Source of the DNA: Photorhabdus noenieputensis
GTDB taxonomy: Bacteria; Pseudomonadota; Gammaproteobacteria; Enterobacterales; Enterobacteriaceae
Direction of reading: 5' to 3'
Assembly: GCF_018448935.1 (NCBI RefSeq)
Contig: NZ_RCWC01000007.1
Location: 102,077 to 166,076, forward strand
DNA: 64,000 nucleotides
Positions 50,393-61,763 of the stretch are shown piece by piece. Made by a program: the position numbers and the translations under genes. A model generated the notes under the pieces. The model did not search any database and was not told the DNA's origin. It saw nothing but the letters and a program-made list of their open reading frames with translations. Each line of letters opens with the position of its first letter. Positions within the stretch are counted from its first letter, which is position 1.

Positions 50393-51220
50393 ATGGATAT
50401 AAAAAACGCAATTACACATAACCAGGAACATATCGCAAAAATCAATGAAGCTAATACATTCTTTCACATCGACGACACTTATTTTAATATAGAAAATACC
50501 AATAAATATAACGAAAAAGATGGTTTAGTTCAGTTCATTATAGCCAAACAATTATCTGATAACCCAGAAATTATAGAGAAAACTAATAGTTTAAGTAAAA
50601 CATTAATTGCACTCTCCTCCATCGCAACCAATTATGTCAATAAATACGCGGAAAAATATGGAGAGCAATATAAAACAGATATGGACTTTTGGAGTAAAGT
50701 GGTTAACAAGTTACCTCTAATGGGCACCAGCAAAGTTGAATCGAAAAATTACACCGATTCATTAAATGGTTTAAGCATCTCAAAAAGTTTCCTTAATTTC
50801 ATTATGAATGTGGTTGTATTCGAAAATACAGATATGCTGCCAGATTTCGCTAAGTTCCTTACTAAACAAGGGGAAACGATTCGTTTAGGTATACGGAAAA
50901 ATAAAGGCTTCTATTCTACTGTAACACTGACGATTGCGATCGATACCTTGATTGTAGGAGATAAGACCGTATATATTCCGAAACTAAAACTCTATCGGGT
51001 TAATTTTGATAGCACTAATTCAAACTTTTTATCAAGTTGTGCTTCCAATGAAAATGTCAACGTTGATTTTGAGTATTCATCCTTAATATCGGTCCTAGAC
51101 TATGAAGCACTCGAAGATCCTGAGATTAAAGCCAGTTTTGATAGTTTCATTAACAAACAAAGAAAAACATCAATAGAAGAGTCCGATGACTTCTTCAGCG
51201 GTGAGTTTGAACCCATCTGA
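50393..51220 (+). CDS. Uncharacterised 275-residue protein
   Basis: Begins MDIKNAITHNQEHIAKINEA with ACAAGGAC upstream. No signal peptide or membrane helix by eye. Residues 1-80 are hydrophilic helix; the middle (NGLSISKSFLNFIMNVVVF) has an amphipathic or hydrophobic stretch; the C-terminal half is beta-like with GDKTVYIPKLKLYRVNF and an acidic end (EESDDFFSGEFEPI). I do not recognise the family. The gene is AT-rich, has its own upstream region and sits as an insertion between acnA and cysB, which are near neighbours in E. coli, so it is probably acquired. Confidence 0.75.
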   Translation: MDIKNAITHNQEHIAKINEANTFFHIDDTYFNIENTNKYNEKDGLVQFIIAKQLSDNPEIIEKTNSLSKTLIALSSIATNYVNKYAEKYGEQYKTDMDFWSKVVNKLPLMGTSKVESKNYTDSLNGLSISKSFLNFIMNVVVFENTDMLPDFAKFLTKQGETIRLGIRKNKGFYSTVTLTIAIDTLIVGDKTVYIPKLKLYRVNFDSTNSNFLSSCASNENVNVDFEYSSLISVLDYEALEDPEIKASFDSFINKQRKTSIEESDDFFSGEFEPI

Positions 51221-51269
51221 TAAGTAAATTTAGGGAGCTAATAGCAATATTAACTCCCTAATTATTTCA

Positions 51270-52462
<1,193 letters not shown>

Positions 52463-52489
52463 AAAAAAGCCAACCTATAAGGTTGGCTT
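52463..52489 (-). terminator. Rho-independent terminator of topA
   Basis: On the minus strand AGCCAACC-(TTAT)-GGTTGGCT is followed by TTTTTT. It lies 60 nt after the topA stop codon. Confidence 0.93.
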
Positions 52490-52548
52490 AATAGAAGAAA
52501 ATAATCCCTTTTCTAAGAAAAAGAGAGTGTTGATTCTGTCAAAAATTG

Positions 52549-55149
52549 CTACTTTTTATCTTTCTCAACCCATTTTCCATCAACATAAAACACACTCCAA
52601 CCCGTTGCCTTGCCATTTTTCTCCGAAGAAGCATATTGCTGTTTAGTTTTACGGCTAAAACGGATAACTGTTTTATTGCCTTCCGCATCCGCCACAGGAG
52701 CATCAGCCAAATAACGCAATTTCTCCGGCAGACGCTCTTTAAAACGCGCTAGCTCTTCTACCAGTGGCGCTCTGGTCTCTCTAGATTTAGGGAAAGTATT
52801 CGCCGCTAAAAATACGCCAGCGGCACCATCGCGCAATACAAAATAGGCGTCAGATTTTTCACAAGGAAGCTCTGGTAACGGAACCGGGTCCTCTTTTGGC
52901 GGCGCGACTTCCCCACTACGCAATATCTTGCGAGTATTTTTACAAGTTTCATCGGTACAGCCCATGTATTTACCAAAACGCCCCATTTTCAGGTGCATTT
53001 CAGCGCCACATTTATCACATTCGATAACAGGACCGTCATATCCCTTAATGCGAAATTCGCCCTCTTCCACTTCATAACCATCACAAGCAGGGTTATTACC
53101 GCAAACATGTAATTTCCGTTGGTTATCAATAAGGTAGCTGTCCATCGCCGTACCACATTTTTTACAGCGACGACGGGCGCGCAATGCGTTTGTTTCCGCC
53201 TCATCCCCTTCCAAGATATTAAGAATTTCATTCTCAGGGATAAGGTTTATCGTCTGTTTACAACGCTCTTTTGGTGATAACGCATAGCCAGAACATCCCA
53301 GGAAAACGCCAGTAGTTGCTGTTCGAATGCCCATAGAGCGCTGACATGTCGGGCACTCAATAGAGGTAATTACCATCGGATTGGGCCGCATACCCCCCTC
53401 TTCCGGCTCTTTATTGGCGACGTCTAGCTGTTCACTAAAATCAGTGAAAAACTCATCCAGAATCCCTTTCCATTCGGCTTTATTACTTGCAACCTGATCA
53501 AGCTGATCTTCCATTCGCGCAGTAAAATCATAACTCATCAGCTCGTTGAAATTCTCTTCCAGACGATCAGTAACAATCTCCCCCATTTTCTCTGAGTAGA
53601 AACGGCGACTCTCTACGCGAACATAACCACGCTCCTGAATTGTAGAGATAATGGAAGCATAAGTGGATGGCCGACCAATACTACGTTTCTCCAGCTCTTT
53701 CACCAAGGATGCCTCACTGTAACGTGCCGGTGGTTTGGTGAAGTGCTGGCTTGGGATCAGTTGTTGCAAATCAAGTTCTGTACCAATTTCAACAACTGGC
53801 AACGTGTGGTCTTCATCACCTTTGCGCAATACAGGCATCACTTTTGTCCAGCCATCAAAACGCAATGTACGACCTTTGGCTCGCAATTCAAAATCACCCG
53901 CTTGTACAGTCAATGTTGTGGAGTCGTATTTCGCCGGAGTCATTTGACAAGCCACAAACTGACGCCAAATTAGCTGATACAGCTTCTGTGCATCCGCATC
54001 CATATCTTTCAGTTGTTCTGCCATGATATCAACACTGGAAGGACGAATCGCTTCATGCGCTTCCTGTGAATTCTCTTTACTGCTGTAAGTATTGGCTGCT
54101 TTTGGCAGGTATTTATCGCCAAAATTATCACTGATATAACCACGAACCATATCCAGCGCATCCTGACTCAAGTTAGTTGAATCAGTACGCATATAAGTAA
54201 TATATCCGGCCTCATACAAACGCTGAGCCATCATCATGGTCTTTTTAACACCAAACCCTAAACGCGTGCTGGCTGCCTGCTGCAATGTAGATGTGATAAA
54301 CGGCGCACCCGGTTTACTGGATGTTGGGCGATCTTCACGATCGATCACCTTGTAACGGGCTTTTTCCAGCAAAGAAACAGCGGCTTGGGTTTGTTCACTA
54401 TTAACCGGCTTAAACGGCTTACCCTGCTGGTGGGTCACTTCCATATGCAGTGAAATTTCACCTTTCGCCAGCAAATCAGCATGTAATTGCCAATATTCCA
54501 CCGGCACAAACGCTTTAATTTCACGCTCTCTTTCTACCACAAGGCGTACCGCCACCGATTGCACACGACCGGCGGAGAGCCCTCTGGCGACCTTCTTCCA
54601 CAGTAGCGGAGAAACCATATAACCCACGACTCGATCCATGAAACGGCGAGCTTGTTGAGCATTTATTCGGTGAATATTCAATTCACCCGGATTATCAAAT
54701 GCCTGCTTGATGGCATTTTTAGTAATTTCATTAAAAACAACCCGACTAAAACGGCCACTATCACCGCCAATCACTTCCCGCAAGTGCCATGCAATGGCTT
54801 CTCCCTCGCGGTCAAGATCCGTTGCGAGATAAACATGATCAACTTTTTCAGCCAGTGATTTTAGCTCTGCCACGACCTTCTCTTTGCCCGGCAAAATCTG
54901 ATAATTCGCTTCCCAACCACGGTATGGATCAACCCCCATACGGTTGACTAATGCAGCTTTCTCATCTTTTTTAACCTTCTTCTTAGACTTATCGGTAGAT
55001 GAGCTCGAACTCTTTTGGCTGGCTGAGCCACTGGTCGGCAAATCACGGATATGACCAACGCTGGATTTCACCACGTAGTCACTCCCCAAATATTTGTTGA
55101 TTGTTTTGGCCTTTGCCGGGGACTCCACTATTACAAGAGCTTTACCCAT
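52549..55149 (-). CDS. topA: DNA topoisomerase I
   Basis: 866 residues (865 in E. coli). Toprim domain ([36 protein letters not shown]), the active-site Tyr in [32 protein letters not shown], then four-Cys zinc ribbons ([41 protein letters not shown]). A Lys/Ser linker ([20 protein letters not shown]) lies after the first strand. It relaxes negative supercoils. Confidence 0.98.
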   Translation of the reverse strand: MGKALVIVESPAKAKTINKYLGSDYVVKSSVGHIRDLPTSGSASQKSSSSSTDKSKKKVKKDEKAALVNRMGVDPYRGWEANYQILPGKEKVVAELKSLAEKVDHVYLATDLDREGEAIAWHLREVIGGDSGRFSRVVFNEITKNAIKQAFDNPGELNIHRINAQQARRFMDRVVGYMVSPLLWKKVARGLSAGRVQSVAVRLVVEREREIKAFVPVEYWQLHADLLAKGEISLHMEVTHQQGKPFKPVNSEQTQAAVSLLEKARYKVIDREDRPTSSKPGAPFITSTLQQAASTRLGFGVKKTMMMAQRLYEAGYITYMRTDSTNLSQDALDMVRGYISDNFGDKYLPKAANTYSSKENSQEAHEAIRPSSVDIMAEQLKDMDADAQKLYQLIWRQFVACQMTPAKYDSTTLTVQAGDFELRAKGRTLRFDGWTKVMPVLRKGDEDHTLPVVEIGTELDLQQLIPSQHFTKPPARYSEASLVKELEKRSIGRPSTYASIISTIQERGYVRVESRRFYSEKMGEIVTDRLEENFNELMSYDFTARMEDQLDQVASNKAEWKGILDEFFTDFSEQLDVANKEPEEGGMRPNPMVITSIECPTCQRSMGIRTATTGVFLGCSGYALSPKERCKQTINLIPENEILNILEGDEAETNALRARRRCKKCGTAMDSYLIDNQRKLHVCGNNPACDGYEVEEGEFRIKGYDGPVIECDKCGAEMHLKMGRFGKYMGCTDETCKNTRKILRSGEVAPPKEDPVPLPELPCEKSDAYFVLRDGAAGVFLAANTFPKSRETRAPLVEELARFKERLPEKLRYLADAPVADAEGNKTVIRFSRKTKQQYASSEKNGKATGWSVFYVDGKWVEKDKK

Positions 55150-55806
55150 AGTTATCTTTACCTAATTATCTTTTCAGATGGTGGAATTCACTGCGCCATA
55201 TCACGGTATTTAAAACCTCTTTTTATATTGCGATAGATTCTCAATATATCAACTTATTTTTATTCAGTTGATTCCCCCGAACTCGAAACATACTGAATTA
55301 TCTAAGGTATTTTAGATACCGCCCATGAGCTATGCAAATGAATGAAGTGATCACCGTAAACAAAATCTTCCATCTGCATGATGAAAAGTTCACACTCTAC
55401 CTGATAAAAAATGATGCGCAACAAATTATTTTTGATAAGGACAGAAAAAGGTAGAAACAGAACAACACCGATTAAAGGGAAACAATGGACTAAAAAAAGC
55501 CAGCGATATTATCCACCAACGTGAAAATTTTATTCATAGAATGTATATAAATAGCGTAGAACAAGAAGGAGATGTATAAGTATTGATGGTGAATCTTTTC
55601 TAAGCGAAAATGGTTTACCCACAGTCAAAAGTACTGCCATTTTCAATATGTTCAAACACCTGACGCATATCCTATCGAAACAATATTATCTCGAAAATTA
55701 ATGACAAAAATTTATTGAGCAATGAATAGGCAGATATATGAAAACGATATAAAAATATATCTGCCGGGTATATAAAACACCGCTGATGACAAACTACAGG
55801 TATTAA
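55150..55806. pseudogene. Intergenic stretch with decayed reading frames
   Basis: The first 170 bp should hold the topA promoter. From about 55330 a frame gives NEVITVNKIFHLHDEKFTLY then DKDRK and stops; a shifted frame continues GLKKASDIIHQRENFIHRMY and stops near 55577. A third fragment runs to about 55700. This looks like one broken gene with frameshifts. The family is not recognised; weak resemblance to phage- or plasmid-type regulators is not enough to name it. yciN, expected here in E. coli order, is absent. Confidence 0.4.
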
Positions 55807-56637
55807 TTACACTTCTAAGGTGAGATCAGAGAAAAAACCCGCCACCAAACGATTAAACAGCTCTGGTGCTTCCCAGAATGGCCCATGCCCTAAGTTGAGC
55901 AAGTTATACACCCGACCAGTCCAAAGATTTTTGTAGGTTATCCCGTTAATGTAATCAATATTAACAAATAAATCTTCTGCACCATTAACGATAGCCAGTG
56001 GTGTTGGGTTTGTTTCAACCAATAACCGTTGATCCATAACGTCCGGTGAAACCGACGCTTCAGACATATACTGCCGAGCCAAACCATCGGTCCGCGCTAC
56101 TGCGGCTCTTAAAAATGGCTCACAAAGTGCGTCTTTTCCATACAACGCCAAGGTATAATCTGTAATCTCCTCTTCTGTCAGCGAAGCCTTACCAGATATT
56201 GCCATAAACCGGCTTGGTTTAAATCCAAGACTAACATTCTCTGCACCTGGGCTAACCGGCGGCGTGCCACAAATCATTAGCCCAACAATCCCTGGGAATC
56301 GCGAAATCAGCTCCAAACCGATATGTCCTCCCAGTGACCATCCGAAAACAGCAACTTTATCGATGCCTAATTTTTCCAGTACTTCAATGATGCAAAGGGC
56401 ATAGCCAGGTATCGAATAGGTCCGGCGAGGGTCCACTGCATTTGATGAAGCACCGTGCCCGGGTAAATCAATAGCTAAAATCCGGTATTCGTCACCAAAA
56501 CAGTTAATTTGATGGCGAAAAACCTCTTTACAACTTGAATTACCATGTATAAGGAGGACCGGTAACCCATCACCTCCCGTATCAGCAACAGAGATGACAG
56601 CATGACTGGTATGAATATCGTATTGTGAAGTAGCCAT
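55807..56637 (-). CDS. Alpha/beta-hydrolase
   Basis: 276 residues with a complete triad: nucleophile Ser in VFGWSLGGHIGLEL, acid Asp in NGAEDLFVN, and His in NLGHGPFWEAPE. The oxyanion region is LLIHGNSSCKEVF and the lipase-type cap starts after GTPPVSPGAENV. AAGGA lies 11 nt before the ATG. Members hydrolyse esters, lactones or epoxides; nothing here points to one. It occupies the topA-sohB interval where enterobacteria usually have yciN. Confidence 0.88.
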   Translation of the reverse strand: MATSQYDIHTSHAVISVADTGGDGLPVLLIHGNSSCKEVFRHQINCFGDEYRILAIDLPGHGASSNAVDPRRTYSIPGYALCIIEVLEKLGIDKVAVFGWSLGGHIGLELISRFPGIVGLMICGTPPVSPGAENVSLGFKPSRFMAISGKASLTEEEITDYTLALYGKDALCEPFLRAAVARTDGLARQYMSEASVSPDVMDQRLLVETNPTPLAIVNGAEDLFVNIDYINGITYKNLWTGRVYNLLNLGHGPFWEAPELFNRLVAGFFSDLTLEV

Positions 56638-57040
56638 AATACTTTATTTCCTTATGAATATTATTATAAGTTGCCATTCTTCGAGGATTTGCATAGTGCG
56701 TTTAAAGATGCCAATAGCGCTGTACAAAAATGACTTGTACTTGCTTGAAGATCAGCCAGGCAAAACAGATAAACGCAAAGCCAGAGTATCAACTATTGGT
56801 GTAGAAAAGCCTGCTGCTCATCACAAGCAGGAAGGGGGATGTAAAGCAAATTATGTAACACCTGTAATATTTTAACAGGGCCAAAATAGCTGGTTTTTCA
56901 GTGGAATAACATCATGAGAATAAGCGTCGTTCTGTTCAATTAGCACATTACAATTAAGCAATATATCGAGGCGTCCCTGAACGTCGAAATAGAACGCCTT
57001 AGGATACGCCAAGATAATTGATCCAAAATAGCAGATTTAA
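56638..57040. other. Intergenic region upstream of the hydrolase
   Basis: About 400 bp. A 73-codon frame (56654-56875) has no recognisable motif or good ribosome site and is not called. The hydrolase promoter must be here. No terminator for sohB was recognised. Confidence 0.4.
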
Positions 57041-58087
57041 TTAAAGCAGAGGCTTCTCCCCTCTTTGCCACCAGCGCAATAACAGTTTATCAATACTTTC
57101 CATTGCACTGCCGGTGAAACGCTCTACCATGCGTTTACGGCGTGTATAACTGACACCAATAACTTCACAATTATCTATTTGAGCAATCAACAGATCATCG
57201 CTGACACCAATTTCGTCAATTAATCCCTTCTCTTTCGCCTGTGAGCCGTACCAATATTCGCCTGTCGCCACACTTTCCACGTCAAGTGATGGGCGATGTG
57301 TATGGATAAACGCTTTGAATAGTTCGTGAGTCTGATTCAGATCTTCCTGAAATTTTTTCCGTCCCTGCTCTGTATTTTCTCCTAACACAGTCAGTGTGCG
57401 TTTATATTCACCAGCCGTATGGAGTTCTACATCGATATCATTTTTCTTCAATAGTTTATGAATGTTCGGAATCTGAGCGACCACGCCAATAGAACCAATA
57501 ATAGCAAAAGGTGCAGCAACTACACGATCAGCAACACAAGCCATCATATAGCCTCCACTGGCAGCAACTTTATCTACGACGATAGTCAAGCGAATACCTT
57601 TCTGACGCAAACGGGCAAGTTGAGAGGCCGCCAATCCATAACCATGCACCATACCTCCAGGACTTTCCAGACGTAGCAACACTTCATCTTTTGCATCTGC
57701 CACGGCTAGAATTGCGCTAATCTCTTCACGTAATGAATCGACTTCATGTGCATCCATACTCCCTTTAAAATCCAGTACATAAAGACAAGGTTTCTGTAAC
57801 CCTTTATGACCGGCCTTAGCATCACTTTTCTTCTGCTTAGATTCGAGCTTTTGTTGCTTATTAAACTCTTTCTGCCAGATTTTCCCTTCCGCTTCTGTCA
57901 TGCGCGCCCGCTGCATTTGACGCTGTTTATCCCGATATGACTCACCGAGATCGACGAGTTTCAATTCTCCTTTTAGCGAAGATTTCCGCATTCCTATGCC
58001 GATACCGAATATTGCCAGAGCAATAACCGCCAACACCAGCGTAACTACTTTGGCTAAAAACAACCCGTAAAGAGATAAGTACTCCAC
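57041..58087 (-). CDS. sohB: Inner-membrane peptidase SohB (S49 family)
   Basis: 348 residues from the GTG at 58087 (VEYLSLYGLFLAK), which matches E. coli SohB MELLSEYGLFLAK and has AAGGTGG five nt upstream; a GTG at 58096 overlaps that site. One N-terminal helix, a charged linker, then the S49 core: RLESPGGMVHGYGLAASQL, KVAASGGYMMACVADRV (catalytic Ser), GSIGVVAQ, EYKRTLTVLGENTEQGR (catalytic Lys). Signal-peptide-peptidase-like protease of the periplasmic face. Confidence 0.95.
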   Translation of the reverse strand: MEYLSLYGLFLAKVVTLVLAVIALAIFGIGIGMRKSSLKGELKLVDLGESYRDKQRQMQRARMTEAEGKIWQKEFNKQQKLESKQKKSDAKAGHKGLQKPCLYVLDFKGSMDAHEVDSLREEISAILAVADAKDEVLLRLESPGGMVHGYGLAASQLARLRQKGIRLTIVVDKVAASGGYMMACVADRVVAAPFAIIGSIGVVAQIPNIHKLLKKNDIDVELHTAGEYKRTLTVLGENTEQGRKKFQEDLNQTHELFKAFIHTHRPSLDVESVATGEYWYGSQAKEKGLIDEIGVSDDLLIAQIDNCEVIGVSYTRRKRMVERFTGSAMESIDKLLLRWWQRGEKPLL

Positions 58088-58274
58088 AAAATCCACCTTT
58101 TTTTAGACTATGAATTTACAATAAATACATTTAATTTTTTCATTTAAAAACAATATATTATAATTAATTAGTATTCAATAAAAACGAATATGTACAAAAT
58201 AAGAACGTTCAGTATATCGATCTCGGTAGCTAATTCTACACCATTAGATGGAGAAATGGGGGACCAGTTCAAAA

Positions 58275-58417
58275 ATGAAGAATAGATTGCAGAATCACAA
58301 AAAAACCGGTGTTTCAACCAAGCACTATGACTGTTACAACTACCTGATCGCTACGACTATCTGAAAGAAAAGAGAGAAATTATTGAACAATGGAAAAGTA
58401 AACTGCTATCACTGTGA
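58275..58417 (+). pseudogene. Remnant of a tyrosine-recombinase (phage/island integrase) C-terminus
   Basis: One frame gives HKKTGVSTKHYDCYNYL, the block around the catalytic Tyr (KHYDxY); one frame over it continues PDRYDYLKEKREIIEQWKS and stops at 58415. Both parts match the end of P4-type integrases (GVTGKHYDRY...L.EKR.A...W). The frame break and absence of the rest show a relic. It lies on the side of the GNAT-like pair and may mark an old island boundary. Confidence 0.65.
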
Positions 58418-58550
58418 GTAAAGAATAAGGGGTAAATAACCCCCATCATTATGCTGCCCTTAATCAATGATATGTCACCACCTACGGTTATTTTAGATAC
58501 AAAAAAACCGCAATTAAGCGGCATATATGAAAAAACTCACCGAAATGGAT

Positions 58551-59276
58551 TTAGTTGTATAATTTGTCTTTGCTTATAATATTAACGATATGATGACAAC
58601 AATCATGAGACATCGAGTTCGGTTCCCACCGAGAAAGTTCACTCATAGAAAGATGTGTAACACTCCAAGGCTTAACACCATTAATCCCAATTCCACCCTC
58701 TGTCAGCACATCGATAAATTTATGCCGCATGGTGTCATACACCCTAACATCAGCTAATGCTATTATTCCGCTCGCCCACAATGTACCACCAGCAACACTT
58801 TGAATATTATCGCAAATAATATGATTGTGCTTTAAGACTAGCCTTCTGTATATTGAACGCCCCAGACCTGCTGCCTGATAATCTGGCGAAATAAATGCCC
58901 CCTTTATCTGCTTGCCTGTCTTTTTTATACCATCGTCATAGAAATTAAAATCATTGTATGCAATGCGACCTATTAACTCATCCTCATCAGGATTGTTCAT
59001 GTCAAGATCTATTAGATACTGAATAATTTCTTGTTCATCGTAACCACTATCAAGCATCTCAAGAGACTGAGACTTATAGTAATCTTCAGTGAAGCATCCT
59101 AATCGAATGATCCCTATGTAGTAATGATACTCGCCACCACTTAAGAGGTATTCAATTACCTCTAATAAATCACCATCTTTTGATAAGTGATAGAACTTCT
59201 CTACAATCTCTTCTTTTATACAGTCAGGTTTTCTACTTAAATCTTTAATATATGAATCGTTCAGATCAGGGGCCAT
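58551..59276 (-). CDS. GNAT-like acetyltransferase domain protein
   Basis: 241 residues. The block KGAFISPDYQAAGLGRSIYR contains the acetyl-CoA-binding Q-x-x-G-x-[GA] motif (QAAGLG) of GNAT enzymes, preceded by RIAYNDFNF-type beta strands. N- and C-terminal parts are not recognised. It begins 11 nt after the end of the 116-residue gene, so they form an operon. Such pairs occur in prophage-like segments, and an integrase remnant lies downstream. Substrate unknown. Confidence 0.65.
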   Translation of the reverse strand: MAPDLNDSYIKDLSRKPDCIKEEIVEKFYHLSKDGDLLEVIEYLLSGGEYHYYIGIIRLGCFTEDYYKSQSLEMLDSGYDEQEIIQYLIDLDMNNPDEDELIGRIAYNDFNFYDDGIKKTGKQIKGAFISPDYQAAGLGRSIYRRLVLKHNHIICDNIQSVAGGTLWASGIIALADVRVYDTMRHKFIDVLTEGGIGINGVKPWSVTHLSMSELSRWEPNSMSHDCCHHIVNIISKDKLYN

Positions 59277-59287
59277 CTTTATCTCAA

Positions 59288-59638
59288 CTATACACTAGCA
59301 ACAGGGTTATATTTCTGAATAAAATCACAAACAGTTTTTTCAATATTGATATTTATTGAAGACAATCTATCTTCCAATTCAGGATACTGATATGCCGGAT
59401 TTACAAGATATCTTATCTTGTCTTTACAAACAGTAAGTTCAGCATATGGGATCACCTTGAACTTGCTTGAGTTGTCTATGTTTTCAACAGTAACGATAAA
59501 CAATTGACGCTTAATATCAACTCTACAGCTTAAGCGTCTAACAGAAAACATCCTCTGTGATGGCTCATCAAAAAAAGAATTGATAACTTCCGTTGAGTGG
59601 CTAATGGTCTGTATAGACCTAGTATGTTCAGTTCTCAT
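59288..59638 (-). CDS. Uncharacterised 116-residue protein
   Basis: From the ATG at 59638 (MRTEHTRSIQTISHSTEVIN), with TTAGGGGGCT upstream. No signal or membrane segment. Beta-rich middle (RLSCRVDIKRQLFIVTVEN, KFKVIPYAELT) and helical end (IEKTVCDFIQKY). Not recognised. First gene of a two-gene unit with the GNAT-like protein. Confidence 0.6.
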   Translation of the reverse strand: MRTEHTRSIQTISHSTEVINSFFDEPSQRMFSVRRLSCRVDIKRQLFIVTVENIDNSSKFKVIPYAELTVCKDKIRYLVNPAYQYPELEDRLSSININIEKTVCDFIQKYNPVASV

Positions 59639-59993
59639 ATAGCCCCCTAACATTATGAAATTGAGGTGAATAGCGCTTAGCATGATACAAATTTATATCA
59701 CCTAACATGATAATAGTCGCATTGAACCTCTAGTTCAACAAATTTAACAACCCGCCGCTTGTACAGCAATAGCCCAGTCATAATCATGATCCCGACCAAC
59801 TTCCGCTACTTAAGTTGCCATTACGACATTGAACAGAAAATCTCATGTAAGGCTTACTTCTATACTGGTAAAAATAACTCTGCTTCGATTTCGTCAGAGT
59901 TATGCTAATGTGCCAGTACCTTAAATGCTTCTCTCATCGTAAAAACCACCAGTGTTAACTGATGGCTATTAGCATAATTCAGGTTGGCTTCAA
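59639..59993. other. Intergenic region between the GNAT-like pair and cat
   Basis: Contains the promoter of the leftward pair and the cat terminator at 59941-59965: on the minus strand CCATCAGT-(TTAAC-type loop)-ACTGGTGG followed by TTTTTAC. A short minus-strand frame near 59755-59810 (VAEVGRDHDYDWAIAVQAA) may be a gene fragment; family unknown. Confidence 0.5.
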
Positions 59994-60632
59994 CTAAATA
60001 AAATCGTTACATAGCTCTTGTAAGCTATTAATAACACGTCCCACATGGAAACCATCACAAGCAGCATGATGCACCTGAATTGCCAAAGGCAACTGAGTTT
60101 GATTTCCATTTTGGTAAAACTTTCCCATTGTAAATATAGGCGGAAAATAATCCGTAAAACTCGCCATGTTCAAGTTAAATCCATCAAAACTTACCCACGG
60201 CACTGATGATATGTGAAAGTGGTTTTCAGGTAGTTCTGGTTTAGAAAAAAAGCAAAAATCATCTTTATAGGTTTCATAATCAGCAGAATAATTTTTCATA
60301 AACTCTGCCAAATCAGAATTGAACTCAGTCCAAATCGCCGAGAATGTTTCGGTTTCCTTATGAAAGATTGTATACGCAGGATTTACATCATCCCATACAA
60401 TTAATTCTTCATCTTTTATAGCCATTCTGAATTCAGAGTAAGAGTTCACAACTTTAGATATTAAATAAATCATGGTTGGGTAGAATTGATATCGTTTTTC
60501 TACCAACGTAGATAACAAATGGGTAATATCAATTTTAGTTGTTAGACTAAATCCGCATTGCACGACATTACGGTAATGCAAGAAATGCTCTTTCCTATCC
60601 CAGAGTTCTATATCAACCTTTGAGTAATTCAT
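59994..60632 (-). CDS. Chloramphenicol acetyltransferase, type A (CatA-like)
   Basis: 212 residues from the ATG at 60632 (MNYSKVDIELWDRKEHF), with AAGGGG upstream. The line-up with classical CatA is clear: WDRKEHFLHYRNVVQCGFSL, KRYQFYPTMIYLI, EFRMAIKDEELIVWDDVNP, FSAIWTEF, and the catalytic QVHHAACDGFHVGR with both His and Asp. The enzyme acetylates chloramphenicol as a trimer. No leader peptide or mobile element is adjacent, so it appears to be a resident chromosomal gene. Expression and resistance cannot be read from sequence. Confidence 0.93.
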   Translation of the reverse strand: MNYSKVDIELWDRKEHFLHYRNVVQCGFSLTTKIDITHLLSTLVEKRYQFYPTMIYLISKVVNSYSEFRMAIKDEELIVWDDVNPAYTIFHKETETFSAIWTEFNSDLAEFMKNYSADYETYKDDFCFFSKPELPENHFHISSVPWVSFDGFNLNMASFTDYFPPIFTMGKFYQNGNQTQLPLAIQVHHAACDGFHVGRVINSLQELCNDFI

Positions 60633-60998
60633 GTTTTCCCCTTCTAATGTAAGATTTAACAAATCAATTAAATTAGAAGGGCTGTTCTCTCTGTTTGTAT
60701 TGGGATCATAATCACTCCGGTACGAAATTAGATTAAATACTCAATCTCTGATGAAGAAAAATTATACATTAGCTAAAAACAAATAACTACCAACACAGCA
60801 TTATCTTTACAAATCAGACAACAAGAAACTCCGCACCATAAAAACTTACGCAAACCGCTATAACCTGCCATGTTTCTCCGTTTATCTCCTGAGCAATCAA
60901 CCTTGGCAAATTTGACTCAATATATAACTTTCTGTTTTGATAGCCCGAACGGCCTCCGACGGTAATAAATCGCGCCGTCAATAACAGGAAATCTTCAA
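60633..60998. other. Intergenic region between cat and yciK (divergent)
   Basis: Holds promoters for both directions. A minus-strand frame over 60814-61017 would need a TTG start inside yciK and is not called. Confidence 0.4.
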
Positions 60999-61763
60999 AT
61001 GTTACATTACCAACCAAAACATGACCTTCTACAACAACGCATTATTTTAGTGACAGGCGCTGGAGAGGGTATTGGCCGTGAAGCGGCTTTAACTTACGCC
61101 CGTTATGGCGCACAAGTGATCTTACTTGGCAGAACAACGTACAAACTGGAAGCTGTTCAAAAAGAGATTGAACAAGTAGGTGGTGCTCCCGCAACTGTTT
61201 ACACAATGGATCTGCTTACCGTCACAGCCGAAGAGTGTCAGACATTCGCTAACGATTTAGCACAACATTATCCGCGTCTGGATGGCGTATTGCATAATGC
61301 CGGTTTATTGGGAGTTGTCGCACCGATGGCAGAGCAACCCGTCCAATTATGGCATGACGTTATGCAAATCAACGTCAATGCGACCTTTATGTTAACCCAA
61401 GCCTTATTGCCGCTATTATTGCAGTCACCCGACGGCTCATTAATCTTTACCAGTTCGAGCGTTGGTCGCGAAGGTCGCTGTGGTTGGGGAGCCTATTCTG
61501 CCTCTAAATTTGCAACCGAAAGCATGATGCAAGTTTTAGCAGAAGAATATAAACACACTTCTCTGCGCGTTAACTGCATTAATCCCGGCGGTACACGCAC
61601 AAATATGCGCGCCCGCGCATTCCCTAACGAAAATTCTGCTAAACTGAAAACACCGGCAGATATTATGCCGCTGTATCTTTATCTTATGGGCAGAGATAGT
61701 CTGCATAAAACAGGCATCAGTTTTGATGCACAACCCGGACGCAAAGCAGGGCCAGCCGAATAA
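60999..61763 (+). CDS. yciK: Short-chain dehydrogenase YciK
   Basis: 254 residues. Cofactor motif VTGAGEGIGREAALTYARYG, the GVLHNAGLLG strand, FTSSSVGREGRCGWGAYSASK with catalytic Ser and Tyr-x-x-x-Lys, and NPGGTRTNMRA. Matches enterobacterial YciK, whose substrate is not established. Its stop codon overlaps the btuR start (TAATGA), as in E. coli. Confidence 0.95.
   Translation: MLHYQPKHDLLQQRIILVTGAGEGIGREAALTYARYGAQVILLGRTTYKLEAVQKEIEQVGGAPATVYTMDLLTVTAEECQTFANDLAQHYPRLDGVLHNAGLLGVVAPMAEQPVQLWHDVMQINVNATFMLTQALLPLLLQSPDGSLIFTSSSVGREGRCGWGAYSASKFATESMMQVLAEEYKHTSLRVNCINPGGTRTNMRARAFPNENSAKLKTPADIMPLYLYLMGRDSLHKTGISFDAQPGRKAGPAE

Noticed and set aside
56654..56875. 73-codon frame upstream of the hydrolase
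   Set aside because: No ribosome site of note and no motif.
58328..58345. Second Ter-like sequence (GTTGTAAC on the minus strand)
   Set aside because: Only the 8-bp core matches; the flanking T and CTA bases required by Ter sites differ, and it lies within the integrase relic.
60814..61017. 67-codon minus-strand frame upstream of yciK
   Set aside because: It would need a TTG start inside yciK, has no ribosome site, and resembles no family I know.
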